DNA from: Bdellovibrionales bacterium
Lineage (GTDB): Bacteria; Bdellovibrionota; UBA1018
DNA length: 64,000 nt
Direction of reading: 5' to 3'
Assembly: GCA_016786465.1 (NCBI GenBank)
Contig: JAEUWC010000016.1
Coordinates: 62,001-126,000 of the forward strand
In this document: positions 17,410 to 26,480 of the stretch, one piece after another
Position numbering within the stretch: the first letter of the stretch is position 1
Layout of the letters: each line of letters opens with the position of its first letter
Translations under genes and position numbers: made by a program
Notes under the pieces: generated by a model
Databases searched by the model: none
What the model saw: the letters and a program-made list of their open reading frames with translations, nothing else
Told to the model about the DNA's origin: nothing

Positions 17410-19158
17410 ATGGCGGACGCTCAAACGCCTGCATCACCACAGACTGGACCTAGCGCCGAATCGCTTGCGTTTCAGCCGCTGGGCGAGCTGCTGATCAAGC
17501 ACGCCGGCTTGAAAGCGGAACAGCTGGTTGAAGCGCTTCGTATTCAATCGACCGAAGGCGGGCTGCTTGGAGAAATCCTAGTCCGCAAGAACATGGTCAC
17601 GGCGCCCGAAGTGATGAAAGCGCTTTGCCTGCAGCTTGGAATCCTTTTTGTCGAAGACCTAAAGCCCAACGAAATCGATGCAACCTTAGTCACGGGAATC
17701 CCGATCAACTATTCCAAGACCAAGGAAATCATCCCATTTAGAAAAGAAGAAACCAGTCGTGGTTTCGTTCTTCATGTAGCGGTCACCGACCCCTTTCAAG
17801 AATCCGTAGTCGATGACTTACGGGTTTTGACCGGTCTTGAAATTCGCTTAGCGGTTTCGACGTCGGGCAAGATTCAAGACGCAATTAACCGCGTTTACGA
17901 ACGAAACACCGCGAACTTAGTCGACAAGATCGAAGGCGAATTTGACGAAAACCTGGACCTAGACGGTCCGATGGATATTCTCGAAACCGAAGACGATGCT
18001 CCGGTCATTAAATTCGTGAACTCTCTTCTATTTCGTGCAGTCAAAGAAAAGGCTTCTGATATTCACATTGAACCTTTTGAAAAGGAATTCGTCGTCAGGT
18101 ATCGCGTTGACGGCGTCCTTTACGATGTCATTCGCCAACCCAAGCGCGCACATTCAGCAATCGTTTCCAGGATCAAGGTCATGGGTCAGCTGGACATCGC
18201 GGAAAAACGGATGCCCCAAGATGGCAGGATCAAGATCAAGATTGCCGGCAAAGATATCGATATCCGTCTTTCGACGGTTCCGACCGCGTACGGCGAACGG
18301 GCCGTCATGCGTATTTTGGAACAAACCGGCACCATTCTTAAATTGGAACAGCTGGGTTTTTCACCACGAAGTTGCGACCTGATCGAAAAATTGGTTTTCA
18401 GAAAGTACGGAATCATTCTGGTCACCGGTCCGACCGGTCACGGAAAGTCGACCACCCTTTCTGCCTGCTTGGTGAAGTTAAACAGTCCCGAACGAAACAT
18501 CATGACGGTCGAAGATCCGATCGAATACCAGATTCCCGGTGTGAACCAGGTTCAGGTCAACGCGAAGATCGAACTGACTTTTGCAAGGGCACTTCGTGCC
18601 TTCCTTCGTCAGAACCCAGACGTCATCATGGTCGGCGAAATCCGGGATAAAGAAACGGCCGAAATCGCGATCAACGCATCGCTGACCGGTCACATGGTGC
18701 TTTCCACGCTACACACCAACGATGCGCCTGGATCGGTTACCCGTCTTTTCGATATGGGAATTGAACCGTTCTTGGTGGCTTCATCAGTCCTTGGCGTTGT
18801 TGCTCAGCGCTTGATTCGAAAACTTTGTAACAAATGCAAACAGCCGCATACGCCAACCGACTTTGAAAAAGAACAGATGGGCCTGACGACTATTCCAGCG
18901 GGTTCGACTGTCTTTAAGGCTGTAGGTTGCCCTGCGTGTTCGAACAGCGGTTACGCGGGACGAACCGTGATTTCAGAACTGATGGAAATTACGGATGCCA
19001 TCCGCGGCCTGATCGTTAAACAAACCGATAGCGGCGTCATCAAAAAGCAAGCCATCGCAGACGGAATGGTCACCCTGCGCGAAGACGGAATCCGAAAAGT
19101 TCTTTCCGGGGTCACGTCGATCGAAGAACTGGCTAGGGCGACCCACGCGGAGAACTAA
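17410..19158 (+). CDS. gspE: Type II secretion system assembly ATPase GspE
   Basis: Hexameric cytoplasmic ATPase that drives pseudopilus growth. The 582-residue product has the N-terminal GspE/PilB domain that docks on GspL (about 10-150), the core with Walker A GPTGHGKSTT near 340-349, the Asp box VEDPIEYQIPGVNQVQVN, Walker B DVIMVGEIRDKETAEIA and the His box TGHMVLSTLHTND. The C-terminal zinc module has CNKC (about 473-476) and CPAC (about 508-511). Length is a little above the usual 500. Its ATG follows the gspD stop with no gap, indicating coupled translation. Confidence 0.97.
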   Translation: MADAQTPASPQTGPSAESLAFQPLGELLIKHAGLKAEQLVEALRIQSTEGGLLGEILVRKNMVTAPEVMKALCLQLGILFVEDLKPNEIDATLVTGIPINYSKTKEIIPFRKEETSRGFVLHVAVTDPFQESVVDDLRVLTGLEIRLAVSTSGKIQDAINRVYERNTANLVDKIEGEFDENLDLDGPMDILETEDDAPVIKFVNSLLFRAVKEKASDIHIEPFEKEFVVRYRVDGVLYDVIRQPKRAHSAIVSRIKVMGQLDIAEKRMPQDGRIKIKIAGKDIDIRLSTVPTAYGERAVMRILEQTGTILKLEQLGFSPRSCDLIEKLVFRKYGIILVTGPTGHGKSTTLSACLVKLNSPERNIMTVEDPIEYQIPGVNQVQVNAKIELTFARALRAFLRQNPDVIMVGEIRDKETAEIAINASLTGHMVLSTLHTNDAPGSVTRLFDMGIEPFLVASSVLGVVAQRLIRKLCNKCKQPHTPTDFEKEQMGLTTIPAGSTVFKAVGCPACSNSGYAGRTVISELMEITDAIRGLIVKQTDSGVIKKQAIADGMVTLREDGIRKVLSGVTSIEELARATHAEN

Positions 19159-20381
19159 TGGCACCGATCTACGATTACAAAGCCATTTCTACCGCAGGGA
19201 AAGCGTCCAAAGGTTTGGTCGAAGCTGAAAACCAGAAAGCCGCGCGCCAGAAACTGAAAAAACAGGGCCTGATGGTGACCGATATTTCAGAACGCACGCT
19301 TGCCAAGCAAGCAGCACAAGGAAGTTCGGTTCCTTTCATGAGCGGAAAAGCGAGCGGCAAGGACATCGCCATGATGACCCGTCAGTTGGCCAGCTTGATC
19401 AAGGCGAATATTCCGCTAGTCGACGCGCTATCGGCCATGATGGATCAGGCAGAAGTTCCTTCGCTGAAAGTCACGCTTTCCCAAGTTCGTCAGGACGTGA
19501 ACGAAGGTTCTTCATTGGCCAAGTCGTTGGCCAAGCACCCTAAGGTTTTTGACGGGATCTTTATCAACATGGTGGAAGCCGGCGAAAGTTCGGGAACTTT
19601 GGGGCTGGTCTTATTGAAACTGGCTGACATGAAAGAAGCGCAAATGCGCCTGAAGTCCAAGATCACCAGCGGAATGATGTACCCCGCATTGATGATGGGC
19701 GTGGCCGTGATTTTGATGATCGGCATTTTCGCCTTCGTCATTCCGCAAATGACCAAGATTTTCCAGTCCATGAACAAACCGATGCCGCCGATTACCCTTT
19801 TCTTGATGGGCGTCAGCGATATTCTGCTGACCTACTGGTATGTTTTCTTGGGTGCGTTTGTGGCTGCGGTCGTCACATTTCAGCGTTTCTTGGCAAGCCC
19901 CGAAGGAAAAGCGAAGTGGGATGCCTTTACTTTAAAGACTCCGATATTTGGACCTTTGATTCGCATGGTCGCAGTGACGCGCTTTTCCAGCACGATGGCC
20001 ACCCTTTTAGGAAGCGGCGTCCCCATTTTGACTGCGATGAACATCGCCAAAAACTTGGTCGCCAACGGGCCCATATCGAAAGCGATTCAGAATGCGCGGG
20101 AAAATATCACGGAAGGTCAATCGATCGCTGACCCGCTTCGTCGAAGCGGAGAGTTTCCGCCCATGGTCATTCATATGATCGCGATCGGCGAAAAAACGGG
20201 CGAACTTCCTGATATGCTGAAGAACGTCGCAGACACCTACGAGGAGCAGGTCAACACCAAGATCGAAGGCATGACTTCGCTTTTGGAACCCCTGATGATC
20301 ATCGGAATGGGCGGTATGGTCGGATTCATCGTCCTTTCAGTGATGATCCCGCTTCTGGACATGAGCAATTTGAAAAAGTAA
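19158..20381 (+). CDS. gspF: Type II secretion system inner-membrane platform protein GspF
   Basis: The 407-residue polytopic platform protein that works with GspE, GspL and GspM. It begins with the family N-terminus MAPIYDYKAISTAGKASKGLVEAENQKAARQKLKKQGL, has two repeated cytoplasmic GspF domains (about 70-195 and 270-395, the second with RFSSTMATLLGSGVPILTAM and MIAIGEKTGELPDMLKNVADTYEEQV) and three membrane helices, at about 170-195, 215-240 and 378-400. Length matches the family. The ATG shares one base with the gspE stop (TAATG). Confidence 0.97.
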   Translation: MAPIYDYKAISTAGKASKGLVEAENQKAARQKLKKQGLMVTDISERTLAKQAAQGSSVPFMSGKASGKDIAMMTRQLASLIKANIPLVDALSAMMDQAEVPSLKVTLSQVRQDVNEGSSLAKSLAKHPKVFDGIFINMVEAGESSGTLGLVLLKLADMKEAQMRLKSKITSGMMYPALMMGVAVILMIGIFAFVIPQMTKIFQSMNKPMPPITLFLMGVSDILLTYWYVFLGAFVAAVVTFQRFLASPEGKAKWDAFTLKTPIFGPLIRMVAVTRFSSTMATLLGSGVPILTAMNIAKNLVANGPISKAIQNARENITEGQSIADPLRRSGEFPPMVIHMIAIGEKTGELPDMLKNVADTYEEQVNTKIEGMTSLLEPLMIIGMGGMVGFIVLSVMIPLLDMSNLKK

Positions 20382-20416
20382 CCCAAGTGAACCATCGAAC
20401 GAGGAGAAAGCAGAAA

Positions 20417-20848
20417 ATGAAAACCATGAATGAAAAAGGCTTTACGCTGACGGAACTTTTGATCGTCATCGCGATTATCGGAATCATCGGAACTTTTGTT
20501 GGATCGAACATCATCGGAAACTTCAACAAGGCAAAAGTGGATTCAACCAAGATTCAAATGCGCAACATCGGCAACGCGCTGAAAGACTATTACCGCGACT
20601 GCGGACGTTTCCCTTTGACCAATCAAGGATTGGAAGCATTGATTCAGCCTCAGTCGGACTGCAAAAACTACAACCCAAGTGGCTACCTGGGCGAAAATCT
20701 TAAAAAAGTTCCTGAAGACGGATTCGGCGGGCCGTTCATGTATTCAAGTGACAACGGCGTGAAGTACGAAATTCGATCCCTGGGCCAGGACAAGCAAGAA
20801 GGTGGAGATGGACTTGCCAAGGACATTTCTTCAAACGACCTGGACTAA
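20417..20848 (+). CDS. gspG: Type II secretion system major pseudopilin GspG
   Basis: Main subunit of the periplasmic pseudopilus. The 143-residue precursor MKTMNEKG/FTLTELLIVIAIIG has a prepilin-peptidase site after Gly8, phenylalanine at +1 and glutamate at +5. The C-terminal part shows the GspG signature YYRDCGRFPLTNQGLEALIQ and the calcium-loop region DGFGGPFMYSSDNGVKYEIRSLGQDKQEGGDG. I chose ATG 20417 because AGGAG is ten bases upstream; an in-frame GTG at 20387 would add an unlikely leader. No prepilin peptidase gene is in the window, so cleavage must rely on one encoded elsewhere. Confidence 0.97.
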   Translation: MKTMNEKGFTLTELLIVIAIIGIIGTFVGSNIIGNFNKAKVDSTKIQMRNIGNALKDYYRDCGRFPLTNQGLEALIQPQSDCKNYNPSGYLGENLKKVPEDGFGGPFMYSSDNGVKYEIRSLGQDKQEGGDGLAKDISSNDLD

Positions 20849-20852
20849 TCCT

Positions 20853-21473
20853 TTGGAAAACTCAACGAGCGTGAGTTCCGATAAGGGATTCACGCTCGTT
20901 GAGATTCTAGTGGTCGTCGCGTTGATCGGATTCCTGTCCGCGATGATTCTTCCCAATATTTCGGGATTCAACCGCGTGTCGCTGAATTCAGCTGCGCGGG
21001 AAATGTCCTCGATCATTCGCGAAGCATACAATGCGGCGACCATCACCGGTCGTGTTCATCGGATGGCCTACGATCTGAAATCAGGTGAATACTGGGCGGA
21101 ATCGGGCCCAGCCATGGCGCTTCTGGATTCGGAAGATTCCAAAGAAAAAGAAGAACGCCGCAAACGTTTCACAAAGAAAGAAGTTCAAGCAACATCCAGC
21201 TTTTCGATGGACAGCACCATAACCCGCAGCAAGAAAAGCTTACCTCGCGGCGTCAAGTTTGAAGACATCATCACCGAGCAAGGTCCCGAACCCGTTAAGG
21301 AAGGAAAGGCTTTCACCCACTTCTTCCCGCACGGACTTTCAGAATTTACTTTGATCCACATCGTGGATCCTTCGGACAATCATTTTACGTTGGAAATCAC
21401 TCCAACCGTCGGCAAAACCCGACTTTTCCAAAGACGAGTTGAAAAAGATGAACTGGCGACCGCTTCGCAGTGA
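20853..21473 (+). CDS. gspH: Type II secretion system minor pseudopilin GspH
   Basis: Minor pseudopilin with the cleavage and helix motif DKG/FTLVEILVVVALIGFLSAMILP. About 206 residues from the TTG at 20853; a GTG at 20871 would leave a more typical six-residue leader. An open frame also extends back to an ATG at 20802 inside gspG, which I reject because it would give an implausible leader. Downstream is a variable, charged periplasmic domain with a KKSLPRGVKFEDII stretch typical of GspH. The start zone lies in a perfect 14-bp inverted repeat, so start choice and translation may depend on RNA folding. The end overlaps gspI by 26 bases. Confidence 0.88.
   Translation: MENSTSVSSDKGFTLVEILVVVALIGFLSAMILPNISGFNRVSLNSAAREMSSIIREAYNAATITGRVHRMAYDLKSGEYWAESGPAMALLDSEDSKEKEERRKRFTKKEVQATSSFSMDSTITRSKKSLPRGVKFEDIITEQGPEPVKEGKAFTHFFPHGLSEFTLIHIVDPSDNHFTLEITPTVGKTRLFQRRVEKDELATASQ
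20861..20903 (+). promoter_or_regulatory. Perfect 14-bp inverted repeat spanning the gspH start region
   Basis: CTCAACGAGCGTGA (20861-20874) and TCACGCTCGTTGAG (20890-20903) are exact reverse complements around a 15-base loop. The left arm holds the candidate GTG start and the right arm codes for the prepilin cleavage segment. In the mRNA this would be a very stable hairpin. Confidence 0.75.
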
Positions 21474-22014
21474 AAATGGGTTCACACTGCTTGAAGTGAT
21501 GATCGCACTGGCGATCGTCTTGATCTGCTTTACTGCGATCTTGGGAATCCAAGGAAATAGCATCAATTCGTCAATCCGCACGCGTCAAAACCATACGGTT
21601 GCAATGTTGCTCAAACAGATCGTCACGAAGACCGAATTTGAACTGGAAGGAAAAACCTTCCAGGAAATCGGCACGGAAAAGTCCGGGGCTTTCGATGAAC
21701 CTTTCCAAGATTACAGCTGGAAGCGCGAAATCAAGAAAGTCGCTTTTCCTAATCTAACTTCCCTTTCTAGTTCGGCAACGGGCGCAGACGGATCCGGTGG
21801 CGGCAGTGGGGGTGGGTCATCCGCTGGCGGCAATAATATCGCCGAAATGCTTGGGCAGATCATCACCAAGTTTTTGAAAACGGCGCTTCGCCAAGTGGAA
21901 ATCACGGTCAGCTGGAAGCGGGGATCTGGAACACTGAGCGAATCCGTCACAATTTATTGGGTGGACTACAACGCCCAATTCAATCTTTCGCCCGGAGGAT
22001 CGGCGGATGATTAA
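21448..22014 (+). CDS. gspI: Type II secretion system minor pseudopilin GspI
   Basis: Minor pseudopilin that nucleates the pseudopilus tip with GspJ and GspK. The 188-residue precursor MNWRPLRSENG/FTLLEVMIALAIVLICFTAIL has glycine before the cut and glutamate at +5. A Gly/Ser-rich insert (DGSGGGSGGGSSAGG) at about 110-125 makes it longer than the usual 120-130 residues. I chose ATG 21448; a TTG three codons upstream is also in frame. The start lies inside gspH and the end overlaps gspJ by eight bases. Confidence 0.9.
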   Translation: MNWRPLRSENGFTLLEVMIALAIVLICFTAILGIQGNSINSSIRTRQNHTVAMLLKQIVTKTEFELEGKTFQEIGTEKSGAFDEPFQDYSWKREIKKVAFPNLTSLSSSATGADGSGGGSGGGSSAGGNNIAEMLGQIITKFLKTALRQVEITVSWKRGSGTLSESVTIYWVDYNAQFNLSPGGSADD

Positions 22015-22834
22015 GGCCGTGAAGATCCTGAAGGACAACCGCGGATTTACGCTGATCGAAGTCTTGATTTCGATCGCGATCTTGGTCTTCATCAGCCTTT
22101 TTCTTTATCAAGTCACGACTTCGACTTTCAATCTTCGCGAATCGCTGATCGAAGAAGGCGATTTCTTCAGCGGAATTCGCTTAGCCATGAACGTGGTTGA
22201 TCGCGATGTTTCCCAAATCTACACTCCCATTTTGATGATTCCAAACGACCCAGCAGCGTCGGGGCTTTTGTCGGGTGCCGTCCTGACCCAAAACCAAATG
22301 GCTGCCATTCAAGGAAGTGGGAAGGGCACTACGGCAACCAAGTTTTACCTGGAAGTCGTGAATTCCGTCGGTATCCGACCCACCCGCTTTCAGGGCAATG
22401 ACAAGTCCATGAGCTTTGTGTCGTTGTCCAACGTTCGAATCTATAAAGAATCGAAAGAAAGCGAATTTGCCCGAATTTCTTACGATATCATTGATGACAA
22501 GTCCCCGGATGCGATTCCAGGAACCCGAATCCTAAGAAAGTCAGTTAACGTCAGCGCTTTTGACGATGAAGAAGGTTCGCTGAATGCCAAAGACAAACTT
22601 TGGAAATTCTATTCCCTTTTGCCAGGCATTAAGGAAATCAACTTTAAGTATTATCGACATGACAAAAAGCAGTGGTTCAGCACTTGGGATTCCGACAGCC
22701 AGGAAACCAAGTACCTTTTGCCGGACATGATCGAAATGAAGATCAAGGCTACGGCGGGTGATCGCCTGAACTTTGATGGCGCATTCTATTTCAAGACGGA
22801 GATCCCCCACCATGGGCTTTCGCCGACTTCTTGA
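22007..22834 (+). CDS. gspJ: Type II secretion system minor pseudopilin GspJ
   Basis: Minor pseudopilin of the tip complex. The 275-residue precursor MIKAVKILKDNRG/FTLIEVLISIAILVFISLFLY carries the cleavage site and the glutamate at +5. The periplasmic domain contains LLPGIKEINFKYYRHDKKQWFSTWDSD and a closing DMIEMKIKA strand, as in GspJ where a Trp/Tyr-rich sheet packs on GspI. GGAGG lies about 12 bases before the ATG, and the gene starts inside the end of gspI. It overlaps gspK by 23 bases. Confidence 0.92.
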   Translation: MIKAVKILKDNRGFTLIEVLISIAILVFISLFLYQVTTSTFNLRESLIEEGDFFSGIRLAMNVVDRDVSQIYTPILMIPNDPAASGLLSGAVLTQNQMAAIQGSGKGTTATKFYLEVVNSVGIRPTRFQGNDKSMSFVSLSNVRIYKESKESEFARISYDIIDDKSPDAIPGTRILRKSVNVSAFDDEEGSLNAKDKLWKFYSLLPGIKEINFKYYRHDKKQWFSTWDSDSQETKYLLPDMIEMKIKATAGDRLNFDGAFYFKTEIPHHGLSPTS

Positions 22835-24197
22835 TCGAATCTTACGCCCGCTTCAGTCGGAATCCGAAAGCGGTATCGCGCTTTTCATGGTCATCTCTTC
22901 GACTGCGCTATTGACGATTTTGGTGACCGAGTTTGTTTACGTCGCACAGATGAACGCACGAATCGCCGACGACGGTTTGGACCAAATCAAAGCCCACTAC
23001 CTGGCCAAAAACGGATTGAAGCTTTCGCTGCTGCGTCTAAAGGCCTATCAGAATGTTAAAGGTGTGATGGGCGGACTAGCTGGGGGTGGCGCCAGTGCCG
23101 CCGGAGCCGTTCCAAAAGGATTGATCGAGAAAATCTGGAGCTTCCCTTTCATCTATCCGATTCCGTCTTTGCCTGGGATGAACCTGACGGATCGCGAAGC
23201 CCTGGACAAGTTTCAGAAGACTTCGACCCTGGAAGGAAATTATGTCGCAACGATCGAATCGGATTCAAACAAGACCAATTTGAACATGATTCTGGCGCCG
23301 TTTGTTGCAAGCCCTAGCCCGTCACCATCCGGCAGCACCCCACCCGCGCCCGGAATCACCGCAAGCCCCAGCCCTTCCCCATCCCCGTTTGACCCGACCC
23401 AGGCCCGTCAGGCCTTGAAGGAAACCTTCGAACGGATTCTTCAAAACAAAAAGGAAACCGACCCCGATTTCGGCGACGAATATCGGGGATTCAATTTGGA
23501 TGACCTAATGGACCAGATTTACGCGTGGGCAGATCGTTCTTATGCGATCCGAAATCTTGCCGGTCGCGAATCCGTTCCCCCAAAGCAGGCCCCGTTTTAT
23601 TCTTTAAATGAACTTCACATGGTTCACATGATGGACGACACCCTTTTTGATCTTTTTGCGCCCGCCCTGACGGCGTCCAAGACCAGCGGCATCAACGTGA
23701 ACACGATGAAAGACACCGTCCTTCGCGCCTTGATCAACCCGATTTCAGAAGAAGAATCCAAGGCCTTTTTTAAGTATCGGGATGACCCCCAAGAAGATCA
23801 CCTTTTTAAAACCGAAGCTGACTTCTGGAACTACGCCCAAGGCGCCTTTGCGCTTTTTCGGGGCGATCAGGCCGAAGTGGCTCGGTACAAAGGCAACCTG
23901 GCCAACCGAAATATTTTCATCATCACCGACGAAGAAAACTTCAAGATTGTGGTCAAAGCGACCGTCGGATCAGCCACGAAGACCTGGGAAGTTTGGGTAA
24001 CTACACTGAAGCCCCCCAACGCAAATACCCAGGGCGGTGTCGGACAATCCGGGCAGGCGAATCAGCAGGCGTCTGGATCACAGACGGCTATTTCGGGATT
24101 GCCAGGAGCGCCCGGGATTCCACCTGCGGGCAATCTTTTGAACCAATTAATCAACACGTCCACTGGCCTTCAGATCACATTCATGAGACTTTTATAA
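22812..24197 (+). CDS. gspK: Type II secretion system minor pseudopilin GspK
   Basis: Large minor pseudopilin that caps the pseudopilus. The 461-residue precursor has SESG/IALFMVISSTALLTILVTEF; the absence of glutamate at +5 is normal for GspK and agrees with its tip position. The body includes AHYLAKNGLKLSLLRLKAY, a Pro/Ser-rich low-complexity insert (about 165-195), the DLMDQIYAWAD segment and the SAM-like helical region with INVNTMKDTVLRAL. I chose ATG 22812 because GGAG lies about ten bases upstream; the open frame reaches back to 22773 within gspJ. Confidence 0.92.
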   Translation: MGFRRLLDRILRPLQSESESGIALFMVISSTALLTILVTEFVYVAQMNARIADDGLDQIKAHYLAKNGLKLSLLRLKAYQNVKGVMGGLAGGGASAAGAVPKGLIEKIWSFPFIYPIPSLPGMNLTDREALDKFQKTSTLEGNYVATIESDSNKTNLNMILAPFVASPSPSPSGSTPPAPGITASPSPSPSPFDPTQARQALKETFERILQNKKETDPDFGDEYRGFNLDDLMDQIYAWADRSYAIRNLAGRESVPPKQAPFYSLNELHMVHMMDDTLFDLFAPALTASKTSGINVNTMKDTVLRALINPISEEESKAFFKYRDDPQEDHLFKTEADFWNYAQGAFALFRGDQAEVARYKGNLANRNIFIITDEENFKIVVKATVGSATKTWEVWVTTLKPPNANTQGGVGQSGQANQQASGSQTAISGLPGAPGIPPAGNLLNQLINTSTGLQITFMRLL

Positions 24198-24198
24198 T

Positions 24199-25869
24199 AT
24201 GAGAATTCTGGGCATTGATGTCGGCAAATCGAAGATCAAGGCGGTGGAAATTGACACCGTTTTCGGCCGATACGAAGTGCATGAATACCATGAACGCAAA
24301 CTTGGCGAAGGCGACGCTCAGGCTGCGATCCAGGAACTTCTTCTTTCACTTCCTAAAAAACCGGACCGTGTGGTCACTGCCCTTCCCACTTCACAGACCA
24401 CTTTTCGCAACATCTTGCTTCCGACCAAGGACCGAAAAGCCATTCAGGCCGGCTTGGCATTTGAATTGGAAGACGAATTGCCCTTTGATTCAGAAAACCT
24501 GGTTTATGATGCAGTCACTTTAAGCCAGTCTTCGGCTGGTACCCACCTGCATGTTTCCAGCACTTTGTCGGCGCGCGTGGAAGACCACATCAAAACCTAC
24601 GCGACCTATGGAATTGATCCAGACCTTTCCACCAGTGAAGGTTGGGCCTTTCGTTCACTTTTTAGCCGAATCTTAAGCCCCGATCTTCAGAACCAACCTG
24701 TGCTTTGCATCCACATTGGCCATGAAAAAACTTTGATCTATGTTCAGTGGCGGGGCATGCCCGTGGTTTGCCGCGAAATCCGCTGGGGTGGAACGGATCT
24801 GACCCTGGCGATCTGTAAGCGCTATGGAATTCCCATGGACCAGGCTGAAAAAGCAAAGCTGGATCATGGCTTTGTTTTGCCTGAATCGCAGTTTGCCCAA
24901 GCCAGCCAAGAACAAAAAGACTTCAGCATTTGCTTGATGGAACCCCTTCAAGCTTTGATCCGTGAAATCCGTCAGGCTGAATTGGCTGCCAAAGCTTCGA
25001 CCAATGAAACCATTCACCGTGCCTACCTTTCAGGTGGAACATCGCTCCTTCCGGGATTGATCAAAAGAATTGGTGAAGACCTGAAACTGACGACACAGCC
25101 GCTGCTTTCGCTGACGTCCCTTTCTCATGTCGGAGTAACTTATTCCGAACAGACCGACGCTGAATTCGCACTGGCAGCTGGGATCGCACTTTCGGCAGTC
25201 GCAGGTAAGAACTTTCCGATTCTGAACCTTCGCAAAGGCGGACTTTCGAAGATTTCCGAAAACCAAGGTAATTCCTTAGCCAAGTTCAAAGGCCCGCTTC
25301 TTTCTTTATCCGCGGTCATGACTTGTTTCTTCTTCAGTCTGGCGTTCGAAAGCGTTCTTTACAGAAACAAGATCACGGACGTGAACACACAGCTTGAAAA
25401 AAGCATCCGCAATTTTTTTGGGTCAGTTTCAACATCGGCAATGAGAAACTATCTGGCCAGCCCGTCTTCATTAAAAAAACAGATCAATTCGGAATTAGGG
25501 AAGAATCGGGAAATGACCCGGCTTTTGTCTCCGAATACCCGGTCGCCGATTGAATTTCTTCGGGACCTTTCGACTTCGATCCCAAAAGATATGGTCGTCG
25601 ATGTGACCCAGTTCCAGCTGGGTGCCGCCGCAATCAACGCAAACCCCGGAAAAGTTCCCGCGTTTAACCCCACCGAAGACCACACCGTTTCTGTCACGGT
25701 CTTGGTATCCAGCCCGCAAATGTTGGAACGCGTGACGGCATTGATGGATCAAAAAGTTGCGAGCATGAGCAAGACGGCCCCGGAAGATGCGGCAAGTCCG
25801 TTTGGTGGTCCGAAAAAGTTGAAGGTCGTTTATTCCGGAAAGACCAAGGAGGATGCGTATGGCAAGTGA
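24199..25869 (+). CDS. gspL: Type II secretion system GspL, PilM-like actin fold joined to PilN-like part
   Basis: Inner-membrane platform protein that anchors GspE. The 556-residue product begins MRILGIDVGKSKIKAVEID, the actin-like phosphate-loop segment of PilM/GspL, continues through a full actin-like ATPase fold (LSGGTSLLPGLIKRIGEDL, AGIALSAVAG) to about residue 360, then has one membrane helix near 368-388 and a periplasmic coiled-coil plus ferredoxin-like domain (PIEFLRDLSTSIPKDMVVDVTQFQL). It is some 150 residues longer than classical GspL and looks like PilM and PilN combined in one chain. The stop overlaps gspM by 11 bases. Confidence 0.9.
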   Translation: MRILGIDVGKSKIKAVEIDTVFGRYEVHEYHERKLGEGDAQAAIQELLLSLPKKPDRVVTALPTSQTTFRNILLPTKDRKAIQAGLAFELEDELPFDSENLVYDAVTLSQSSAGTHLHVSSTLSARVEDHIKTYATYGIDPDLSTSEGWAFRSLFSRILSPDLQNQPVLCIHIGHEKTLIYVQWRGMPVVCREIRWGGTDLTLAICKRYGIPMDQAEKAKLDHGFVLPESQFAQASQEQKDFSICLMEPLQALIREIRQAELAAKASTNETIHRAYLSGGTSLLPGLIKRIGEDLKLTTQPLLSLTSLSHVGVTYSEQTDAEFALAAGIALSAVAGKNFPILNLRKGGLSKISENQGNSLAKFKGPLLSLSAVMTCFFFSLAFESVLYRNKITDVNTQLEKSIRNFFGSVSTSAMRNYLASPSSLKKQINSELGKNREMTRLLSPNTRSPIEFLRDLSTSIPKDMVVDVTQFQLGAAAINANPGKVPAFNPTEDHTVSVTVLVSSPQMLERVTALMDQKVASMSKTAPEDAASPFGGPKKLKVVYSGKTKEDAYGK

Positions 25870-26479
25870 ACCGTCCGCTTTTTCAAAATGGTTGGGCCAG
25901 GTAGGCGAAAAACTAAACGAACAAGTTTGGTTTCAGCAACTGAAAGCCAAATGGGACGAACTGGACCCACAAAGCAAACAGGCAATACAGTACGGCGGAA
26001 TGGGCCTGATGGGTCTGGGTGCGTTCTACTTGGTCATTTCCACCGCCTGGCAAGTCCGCGAACTGAGAAACGACCTGACCGAAAAAACCGAGCTTCTGGG
26101 TCTGCTTCAATCCTCCGTCGACGAAATGAAGCGGCTAAAGGACATTACAGCTGCTGCTGGCCAAGACGCCGGCAGTGGAAGCTGGTCTGAACATGTGGAT
26201 TCCGTCGCCAGAAGCGCCGGCATGGACAAAACCAATGTCACCGTGGCTCCAGAAAAGCCGGTCGTAGCGGCTGCGGGAACTACTTCGGACGGATCGAAAG
26301 AATCTCTGATTGAAGTCAGTTTCAAGAAAATCGATATTCGGAAGCTCACTCGATTTGCTTTCAATTTGGAAAATGGGAATCGTCCCGCAAAAATTCGTGC
26401 ACTGACGGTGAATACGGGCGGAACACCCGATGGTTACATCGACGCCTCGGTCACTTTTTCGGGTTTCACACTGAAATAA
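25859..26479 (+). CDS. gspM: Type II secretion system GspM
   Basis: Inner-membrane platform protein partnering GspL. The 206-residue product has a cytoplasmic N-terminus, one membrane helix at about 45-65 (YGGMGLMGLGAFYLVISTAW), a coiled coil (VRELRNDLTEKTELLGLLQSSVDEMKRL) and a small periplasmic ferredoxin-like domain with IEVSFKKIDIRKLTRFAFNLENG. Position directly after gspL supports the call more than sequence, since GspM is poorly conserved. I chose ATG 25859 because the AAGGAGG ribosome site ends six bases before it; the ATG at 25853 touches that site. Confidence 0.88.
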   Translation: MASEPSAFSKWLGQVGEKLNEQVWFQQLKAKWDELDPQSKQAIQYGGMGLMGLGAFYLVISTAWQVRELRNDLTEKTELLGLLQSSVDEMKRLKDITAAAGQDAGSGSWSEHVDSVARSAGMDKTNVTVAPEKPVVAAAGTTSDGSKESLIEVSFKKIDIRKLTRFAFNLENGNRPAKIRALTVNTGGTPDGYIDASVTFSGFTLK

Positions 26480-26480
26480 A

